Shown one piece after another: positions 57,901-64,000 of a DNA stretch of 64,000 bases. This DNA comes from Chrysaora quinquecirrha (lineage: Eukaryota; Cnidaria; Scyphozoa; Semaeostomeae; Pelagiidae). The notes beneath the pieces were generated by a model. It did no database searches and was not told where the DNA came from. It saw only the letters and a list, made by a program, of their open reading frames with translations. The translations under genes and the position numbers were made by a program. Position 1 is the first letter of the stretch; the number at the start of each line of letters is the position of its first letter. The stretch lies in assembly GCA_014526335.1 (NCBI GenBank), contig JACTAT010000029.1, positions 1,665,372-1,729,371 of the forward strand, read 5' to 3'.

Positions 57901-59606
57901 CATAAAAATTGGTTCAGCTTTAAATCGTTCAAGTTTGTTGGTACCACAAACAGTGTTTTCCTTCACTGTAAAGTATTTATGTGTCACAAGGAATCTGATG
58001 ACTCTCGTTGCACCAGTGGCTGCCATCACAACAATATTAATAGAGTTCGAAGATCATTTTTTGATGACAGAAAAGAATATATCAAAAACATTAAACGCAG
58101 GGAGATTCAAACAGAGTATTTGCCTTCGAGCGAGTACAGTTTGAGCATTGGACCATTCATTAGAGGAAAGCAACCAAACGAAAAGCAAGGTAATCTTTTA
58201 AAACTAATGCTTAATTAATGTTAATTCAAGGCATTGTGGATTCTTGTTCATCATTTTTCGCTCATCGACGAAATGTCGCCTGGTTGTCTTTTGCTTTTTG
58301 CTCAGGTTATTGACAGTTATTCCTGGCTCTCTTGAATAAGTCTTCAATGCTTCAGTCCTAAAACGTCTAAATTCAAAATCTATTCAACACTTGTTGAATC
58401 ATGAGGCATTATCTGGGCATTATCTTAACGTGTAGCTATAACCAATTTCTGGAATACGCTTTCAATATTTACATCAGAAAAGATTTGAATAATGACTTGT
58501 GACTGGGATAGATTGTGAATCGTTTAAGGAAGTGTATATTAGCATATCATCATCATCAGCATCATCTTCACTATCATCGTCATTATCATCATCATCATTG
58601 CCATAAAGATGAAATTTTTATGATTCTAATTATAACTCTCCTTCCATGCCAACCAATTTGCTATGGAAAATGATGACATCGACAATAGTATCTAAATGAC
58701 CAGGATATTTTATTTTTCTATTTGAACACGCCAAAGTATTATAATCAGCAAAGAGATGATTTTTGTGGAGATTTTGTCCCATAGGATCTAACTACCCGCC
58801 ATATATGTATATGTGTATACCTGCTATTTTGCGGCTATTAGACATAAGATCCTAAACTAAATCTATATAAAATATAAATAAGAAATTCAATAATATAGAT
58901 GAATTCTAAACGTTTCGATCTATGATCTTCATCAGTAACTGTTCTTATAATGATTTGGGGCCTACTTAAATACCTACATTACAATGGGGTAACAACACAA
59001 TAGCAATCTAACATTTGGCCCGCCTAATACAATATGATGAATAGAATAAAATTAAGGGGAGGGCCGTATGAAAAAAGATCATGAGAAAAACAAAGAGGAA
59101 GAGGATTAATTAGTACGAGAGTTGAACGTGATTTGCCGTTTGCCCCCAGAGATACAAACAAACAACAAAGCAAAAAGCGGAATCCAATTTATAAAATAAT
59201 AATGAAAACAATAAAAACAGCACAGGTTTATAGACACGTTGATATATGCATAAGGAAAACAATAAGAAATCGATGAAAGGACGATAGAAATAATAGTAAA
59301 GAAAACACGGGAATAAGATGTCTAGGAGTCCACAAGTCTGACACTAAGCCCCCTAAGTGCAAAGCTATCCAACTTAAACTGCCAAAATCCTTCTTAAAAT
59401 ATGTCTATTTCATTGCAGCCGCTTCCAAAGGTTTTACCACAATACACGGTATGGGAATAGGTCTTGGAGCAATGGGCCTGGTATTGATAGGAATCGCTGT
59501 GAAATATTGTGCATCTTGCAAGACCGACATTGTTGGAATGGCGAAGGAAAAAGATATGCCAGTTGAATCCAACACCAATGAAGCATTTGAGCTTTCGCTT
59601 TCATAA
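48936..59606 (+). CDS. Type I membrane protein: SUEL lectin, ILEI, EGF, ZP domain
   Basis: Nine predicted exons: 48936-48990, 49593-49892, 50609-50976, 52261-52408, 52769-53016, 53579-53938, 54457-54673, 57852-58189 and 59419-59606. All have GT-AG borders and compatible phases, except that the EGF exon is one base short. The product would be about 740 residues: signal peptide (MLIAVLSFVLLQ), SUEL/galactose-binding lectin, ILEI/FAM3 fold, two calcium-binding EGF repeats and a ZP domain. After these come a furin-like RVRR site, a transmembrane stretch (GIGLGAMGLVLIGIAVKY) and a 45-residue tail. Family knowledge: ZP domains polymerise into extracellular filaments after furin-type cleavage, as in uromodulin and GP2. 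A sugar-binding cell-surface or mucus matrix protein is inferred. The start of exon 6 could instead be 53540, with the same phase. AATAAA at 60152 may end the transcript. Confidence 0.85.
49593..49892 (+). CDS. Exon 2 of ZP gene: SUEL-type lectin domain
   Basis: A symmetric phase 1-1 exon of exactly 100 codons holding one whole domain. It has LCEGSNGTLTCP, VIYVQYGG, MCQNKTSC and FGDPCVGKNKTLTINYYC, the cysteine framework of galactose/rhamnose-binding SUEL lectins. There are several N-glycosylation sequons (NGT, NKT). Confidence 0.9.
50609..50976 (+). CDS. Exon 3 of ZP gene: ILEI/FAM3 domain, first part
   Basis: RGFNFAAVDFATLNIL, FDTHGNYWKAGDMISWINSL and GTLVMLCSKDEAT are diagnostic of the ILEI/PANDER (FAM3) fold. 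The exon ends phase 0 after AAWATL at a GTATTC donor. The fold is completed by exon 4 (DSLG...HALIGFKG). Confidence 0.88.
51633..51671 (+). ncRNA. Hammerhead-like motif D (degenerate), in ZP gene intron 3
   Basis: CTGAAGA (51636-51642), an extra A, a 7-bp stem GTCCTGC/GCAGGAC with loop ATG, then AAAA instead of GAAA, then TATT. The layout is the same as motifs B and C, but the essential G12 is lost. The preceding about 400 bases look like an old retroelement 3' end. Confidence 0.3.
52261..52408 (+). CDS. Exon 4 of ZP gene: ILEI/FAM3 domain, second part
   Basis: Behind a TTTTTGTTTTAG acceptor it begins DSLGLKNP and includes SSHALIGFKG, the C-terminal half of the ILEI fold, then a Thr-rich linker. 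It ends phase 1. Confidence 0.85.
52769..53016 (+). CDS. Exon 5 of ZP gene: two cbEGF repeats, one base missing
   Basis: DINEC...CTNTDGSYNC and DIDEC...CTNTLGSYEC are two calcium-binding EGF repeats. The exon is 248 bases where 249 would keep the phase. The frame is lost at a T run (52990-52995), just before the last cysteine of the second repeat. That cysteine is still readable in the adjacent frame up to the GTAAGT donor. Confidence 0.85.
53579..53938 (+). CDS. Exon 6 of ZP gene: ZP-N subdomain
   Basis: A 120-codon phase 1-1 exon. It has IICGETAMTVYL, NSSCTV, YKDCGT, IEYTNEV and SIAVTCSIAR, the four-cysteine ZP-N pattern. The chosen acceptor TTTTGAAG has a better pyrimidine tract than the CTGCAG at 53539. 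Confidence 0.82.
54457..54673 (+). CDS. Exon 7 of ZP gene: ZP-C subdomain, first part
   Basis: After TGTTTCAG: an FGYGSFKITLSM start, LDSRVHFEAQV and LLLEECSASP...KHYLIKNR, typical of ZP-C. It ends phase 2 at AG|GTATGT. Confidence 0.85.
54680..54850. mobile_element. MITE fragment in ZP gene intron 7
   Basis: CGCCCGGGAGGGGTACTTC resembles the CCCGGGGGG-TAACTT end of the element at 36271. The opposite end was not found. The rest of this 3.2-kb intron (to 57851) shows only unsupported ORFs. Confidence 0.4.
57852..58189 (+). CDS. Exon 8 of ZP gene: ZP-C subdomain, second part and furin-like site
   Basis: The acceptor TTCTTTTTTCAG is excellent and in the right phase. The exon encodes DSTVNFH, FSFKSFKFVG, VFLHCKVFMC, SRCTSGC and then NRVRRSFF. 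That gives the conserved ZP-C cysteines followed by a proprotein-convertase consensus RVRR. The open frame upstream of 57852 is intron. Confidence 0.88.
58546..58599. repeat. (ATC)n microsatellite in ZP gene intron 8
   Basis: Imperfect CATCAT tract. Confidence 0.85.
58895..59340 (-). mobile_element. Probable Penelope-like element 3' end in ZP gene intron 8
   Basis: Read on the minus strand it ends in a hammerhead-like motif followed by AT-rich tail sequence. No protein remains. The assignment rests on the motif alone. Confidence 0.35.
58905..58941 (-). ncRNA. Hammerhead-like motif C
   Basis: On the minus strand: CTGATGA, an extra A, stem II GATC/GATC with loop ATA, GAAA, then CGTTTAG. The core is complete except for the extra A. 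Stem I is weak (about three pairs). Confidence 0.4.
59419..59606 (+). CDS. Exon 9 of ZP gene: transmembrane segment and cytoplasmic tail
   Basis: After TTCATTGCAG: a glycine-rich hydrophobic helix, then KYCASCK and an acidic tail ending FELSLS at TAA 59604-59606. The phase matches exon 8. Confidence 0.8.
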
Positions 59607-60151
59607 AACGACTTGGGAATGAGAAAACGTCAAGAAATAACGTTAGTAAGAATAGTGGATGCGATTTTTATATAGATAAACAAAGCAAAGTCCCCTATGG
59701 TCGTTAAAGACTGAAAAAATGTTTTAGAATCGTTTTTAAGTTTTGGTAGAGTAAAAAGTATATTCAATGTTTTTAATCGATTTTGTAATTTGTATTAACG
59801 TTTTACTATTTGTCAATTTTTACTCATTGATGTTTGTTCAATTAATCCTAATACTACCGATTTTCTTCTGAAAAGGATATTGTTGTTACATTATTTGCTT
59901 CTCCTGTGTGATAGTTTTCTGGTGGCGATTATTCATTGGTTCGTACTTCATCTGGCTACTTTTGGACCTAAAATTGCCTACATATGAGTTTGCTTATTGT
60001 AAGAATACTGTACAGATGAGAAGGGTAATATTTTCATAATTGAAGTCTCAATGCAACACCAGTGTGCAGTAGCTACCTCCATGATACAATTCAGCAAGGT
60101 GTAACCCCGGCGTAACCACATTTATGGGGCATTGCAAGGGCTTTTTGGTAC

Positions 60152-60157
60152 AATAAA
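60152..60157 (+). terminator. Candidate polyadenylation signal of the ZP gene
   Basis: AATAAA about 545 bases after the stop codon. No other canonical signal was singled out between the stop and this point. Confidence 0.4.
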
Positions 60158-60744
60158 GTAGCATTAAATAACGTTGCTAGAAATTTCTAATTTCTTTTAC
60201 GATTTTATACTTTTTGTTTGTAATATTCACTATTCACTATTCAATATTCTCTTTCCCAATTTTAAGTAATATATCTTTAAGTTCCAAAGATGAAGTACAG
60301 CACTGCTTGGAAAGTTAAATCTTCTCAAAATATGGCCTAGTCGTACTTACCGGAATTGAGAATATAAGTTCAACAGCTTGTTGTATTGGATCAGGATTAA
60401 AAGACATTCTCCATGCGTGAGCCCACTGACACATCATTTTCGTTTAATGAGTACAGGCTTGGCTTTGCACAAACTAACATTTAATAATTCACATAATTAA
60501 TTCTGCACATCAAAATTGAAAAAACAAAATTGTTTGCATGCCTTGCCCCTTTTCCTTCTTTATGACATTGTTGCACAAACAGAACTTAACTTTACATCAA
60601 ACATTCCGTAAGAACGTGTCTTCTTTGATCTCAGAAGAAACTCACTTAAAAGAACAGAGAAAGTCACTGGAATGCCTTTTGACCTTTTATCATCAAATGG
60701 TGAAAATTAGCACTTGTCATGTCATGTGGCATCAATGTTATCTA

Positions 60745-61451
60745 AGACCCTGTGCACACGAGAACGGGATCAGTGTGGTTCCGCTCTTTTTTGGAACTGA
60801 ACCCAAATTTTGCTCCCGTGCACACGGGATCGGGCTGAAAATATTTTGCGTACACACGAGACCCAGGTTAAAAAAGATCCGCTGTTTTGACATGCGCAGG
60901 AAGCATGTTCGGACAAAAGAGATAGCAGTTTAGGGAAAAATTGCGCTTTATTTGTTGACCTTTCTAATTTTCATTGTCATTGGCCTACAGTAGCGAAACT
61001 CTCGAGAGTTCTAAAAATCTAGCAATGAAATATGACAACTATTAGAACTGCAGTTAGCAAAAAATGAATTTTATTTGGACAGCTGAGGAGAGAGCATTGC
61101 CATAGAATTTTGAGCCTTGCTGAGGGAGGTTGATTGATTACAAAACAAGAAAGCTGAGATAGAACCAAATTCGAAAGATAACTGCAAGTTTTGATTAGGA
61201 AAACAACCTCAAATTGATTAAGAAAGTTGCCTCATTTTCTATCCTTACTAATTTTGGATCGGATCCAGGTGTTCACACGAGAGCGAAATGGATCCAGTCT
61301 AGAAAAGAACGGCTTTTTTATCCGATCAAAAACAGTACGGATAGCCGAGCCAAACTAGATCGGATAGCGGTGTTCTCGTGTGTACGCAAGGCCTATCCGT
61401 ACCAGTTTGGGAACGGATCCAAATGGATCCGCTCTCGTGTGCACAGGGTCT
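60745..61451. mobile_element. DNA transposon-like element with 23-bp inverted ends
   Basis: Both ends begin AGACCCTGTGCACACGAG and continue to 23 bases with one mismatch. The interior (about 700 bp) contains further CACACGAG-type motifs near both ends and no transposase. The target duplication is ambiguous (TA or CTA). Confidence 0.75.
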
Positions 61452-63720
61452 AAAAGCACCATCATATTGGTTAATTTTGTGTTTCAACCTTTTTACCATG
61501 ACAACCAATTTTTCATAGTACCCTTATTACATAAAAAATGTAAATTATCAAATAATTTTGAACTTAATTTGGAGCATCAGAATTGCAATAAACAGTTGAA
61601 ACATCTTAGGGCATACTTGATGTTTTTCTGGCCTCATACTAAACCTCTTCACAGACTATGAGTGTTAGAAACGGACAGAATCAATCGACTGAGTTAAACA
61701 TAACATACGTATAGCATAGCATAGTGTCTTCGATATGTTAACAAGGATTTGATGTTGAGGCTAAGTTAAATAAAGTTACTTATAGTTCCAATGGACCACA
61801 ATCTAACGTAATTTTTCTTCAAAATATCTGACAAGAATCTGTCAGGATTGTGGCATAGACGAGACTTTTTGCAAATCTGTTCCATCCAAATTCAATAATG
61901 CTTAACAATTTGTGGTGGAAAGAAAATGTTTACACAGTGTATTAAATACCTTAAAGCACTAGATAGAAAAATTATGTATCTTGCGAAAAAATTTAAAGTT
62001 ACTTTTAAGACACTATGTCCCTTCAGGCATGCTCTAAGAATGAAAGCTTTGATTTTAATATGATGGCTCTAATATAAGATCATTTTTACACTGTTGTGGA
62101 TAAATTATACACGTCTTAGGGTCTGAATTAAAACTAAACGAAAATCGTGCTTTGTATGCTAAGTAGATGCTTTGAAAGACTGAAGAAGGTACAATATCTT
62201 TAACAAGTATATAGGACAACCCTCGCGTTATTGTACGGAATTACTTTCATATGGTTTTGTATTTTGTTTCAGTTTTTCCCGTTCACTTTTGTTTTTCCTG
62301 TCAATTAACTTCTGGATAGTCAATGTTTTGTTGTAATACAGTGTCTCTTGATGATCTATAATTGGTTGCGTAAAATGAGTATCAGCACCTTCCGGAATAT
62401 CTCCCAGTTCTATTTCTGCAAAAAATGAAAGGAATATTGGCTACAAGATTCAGGTTTTTTTATAATAGCAGCTTAAGCTATCAACACTGCATCTGTGTTA
62501 ATTTAATTGTTTACAGTGCTACAAAGTGGATTGTACCAGACATTAGGGACCGGTCATTATTTATAACTTGGGTAGGGGGCCGAGGAGAAAGTGTTCTGCT
62601 GTTGCAAATAATTACTCAACCAATCGTTAGAATTTCATTTTCTCTACGCCACCACTCAACGGGGTAAAATAATAACTCTACCCTCAAACCTTTTCTGTAA
62701 TAAAAGGTGCAATTGATTCTTTCAAAGCCAGAAGCACGGGTTTTTTCTGTCTCCTTAATACCTGTGGTTCTAACCTTTGGAATTTCAAAAAGATTTGTGC
62801 TCCGTAGATTGTGGTCTAGGGTTTTAGGTGAAAATAGTCTTTCATGAAAACAGGATAAAGGTTGTTCATGGTTTTGAATACATCTAAAGCAAGGTCAAGG
62901 AGCCTTATCTCGGTTTACATGCAGCAAGACAAACAGAAATTTCAGCATCAGTATAACTTGAATGGCTTTGAATTGAATGTGAATAGGCATTCGAAAAGAG
63001 AGTAAAATTGTTAATCCGAATTTTCATTTGAAGAAAAGGTATCGCGAGTTAAAATCTTACGCATTTCCATTGCGCCTTCCGGGTCTCCATCGCTTACTTC
63101 AGCTGGTATATGAACATTCCATTCTTGGGGTCTTCCATCAAGACTGTATAACTGACGAATTACTGTACCTTGTGGGTTATGGAAATAACAATATACCTGG
63201 AAAAAAATTAAATAACACTTAATGTTGAAATTCTCTAGTCAATACTTTATTCACTTCATTAATATTGCTTGCAATATTTGCGAGCATGTTGTGCGCAGTC
63301 TGCTGAAACGCAGTGCGGATGGGCTCTGTTTTACTTTTTTGCTTCGGAAATTCATAGTTCTGAATAACAAATACTGTGTATAAAAAAAGTTCCATAGCGA
63401 AAAAAGTCACAGTAAAAGGAGTTGCTACAAAATTTCTTTACCAACATCAAAGCAAATATATTTACGCGGGAGTCCAAATAAGAGCAGGGGGTTGCAAATT
63501 TTTCAAAAATTAGCTTGCTTCGAGGCGGCAACTAAGCACCTAAGAGTATACATCTTATTTATAACACTGCAGAACATTTAACATATTTGTTCAATCACAT
63601 CCTGTTGCTTTAAATCATAAACTTATAATTAATTCCTATCAAAAAAATTAATTCCTATTCAGATCAATAGCGTAACTTCTTGTATTCCATATAGTCTTTA
63701 TAAATTGACCTTTCCTTTAA
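61452..63720. other. Gene-free DNA
   Basis: No supported exon. AGGGACCGGTCATTATTTAT at 62545 resembles the end of a common invertebrate MITE, but no matching second end was found. Confidence 0.4.
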
Positions 63721-64000
63721 CCCTAATCCTAACGGGGGTGGGGCCTCAAGCTTTTCTTGAAACTGTTTTGTTATGTGATGGATGTAATCTTCCAAACCAG
63801 GCTGACTTTAAGCCTATATGTATAAGCTACAATGTGATGCAAAAAAATTCCCAAAATAATAACATTGGGTCACGTGACATTGCCTTTTATGGAAAGCGGT
63901 CATGACAAAACCACATGTAAATGCCAATTTCTACCAGTAAATCTTATCAGAAATGACTGAATCTTTGCAATGTAAGAGAAAATAGTTACTAGCAACAAAA
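63721..64000. mobile_element. piggyBac-type MITE, runs off the window
   Basis: Begins CCCTAATCCTAACGG directly after TTAA (63717-63720) and is collinear with the element at 40032, without the solo LTR. It preserves the pre-insertion site of that LTR at about 63780-63790. The right end lies outside the window. Confidence 0.85.

Noticed and set aside
60538..60933. 131-codon plus-strand ORF
   Set aside because: It runs across the left end of the inverted-repeat element at 60745, so it is a chance frame.

Overview
The window looks like nuclear DNA of an invertebrate animal, most likely an anthozoan cnidarian (coral or sea anemone). Genes are split by GT-AG introns and are sparse. The sequence is AT-rich and packed with transposable-element remains. 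One gene has a SUEL lectin + ILEI + calcium-binding EGF + zona pellucida architecture of the kind I associate with cnidarian secreted and membrane proteins. The species call is inference, not shown by the sequence.

Left part (0.9-9.6 kb): three paralogous secreted type-2 cystatin genes. Two lie on the minus strand and one on the plus strand. All have the same two-exon structure (176 + 235 coding bases, 136 residues) and a TATA box about 85 bases before the ATG. The third copy carries a hAT-type transposon in its intron, with a perfect 8-bp target duplication. A piggyBac-type miniature element lies between copies 1 and 2.

Middle (13-45.8 kb): a segmental duplication, about 12.96-22.7 kb and 36.9-45.8 kb, is centred on a single-exon gene for a secreted six-repeat ricin-B-type (beta-trefoil) lectin with a C-terminal domain I cannot name. 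The right copy is intact (446 residues). The left copy has an in-frame TGA at codon 109. The two copies act as each other's empty sites: the right copy holds a piggyBac-type element flanked by TTAA, and inside it a solo LTR flanked by GATG. The left copy has the uninterrupted TTAA site.

Between the duplicates is a transposon graveyard. A BEL/Pao LTR retrotransposon (minus strand, 23,737-30,056, 5-bp target duplication AGCCT) interrupts a LINE right after its FADD catalytic box. Its 5' end plus the LINE flank is then tandemly duplicated. Penelope-like element pieces (RT, GIY-YIG endonuclease), another LINE tail, a TA microsatellite and hammerhead-ribozyme-like motifs follow.

Right part (48.9-60.2 kb): one nine-exon plus-strand gene encodes a predicted type I membrane protein of about 740 residues. 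Its order is signal peptide, SUEL lectin, ILEI/FAM3, two cbEGF, ZP domain with a furin-like RVRR site, transmembrane segment and short tail. One EGF exon is one base short. Several frameshifts in the window sit at mononucleotide runs, so some may be sequencing errors rather than decay. Remaining intergenic stretches hold MITEs, a 166-bp tandem repeat and no other gene I can support.
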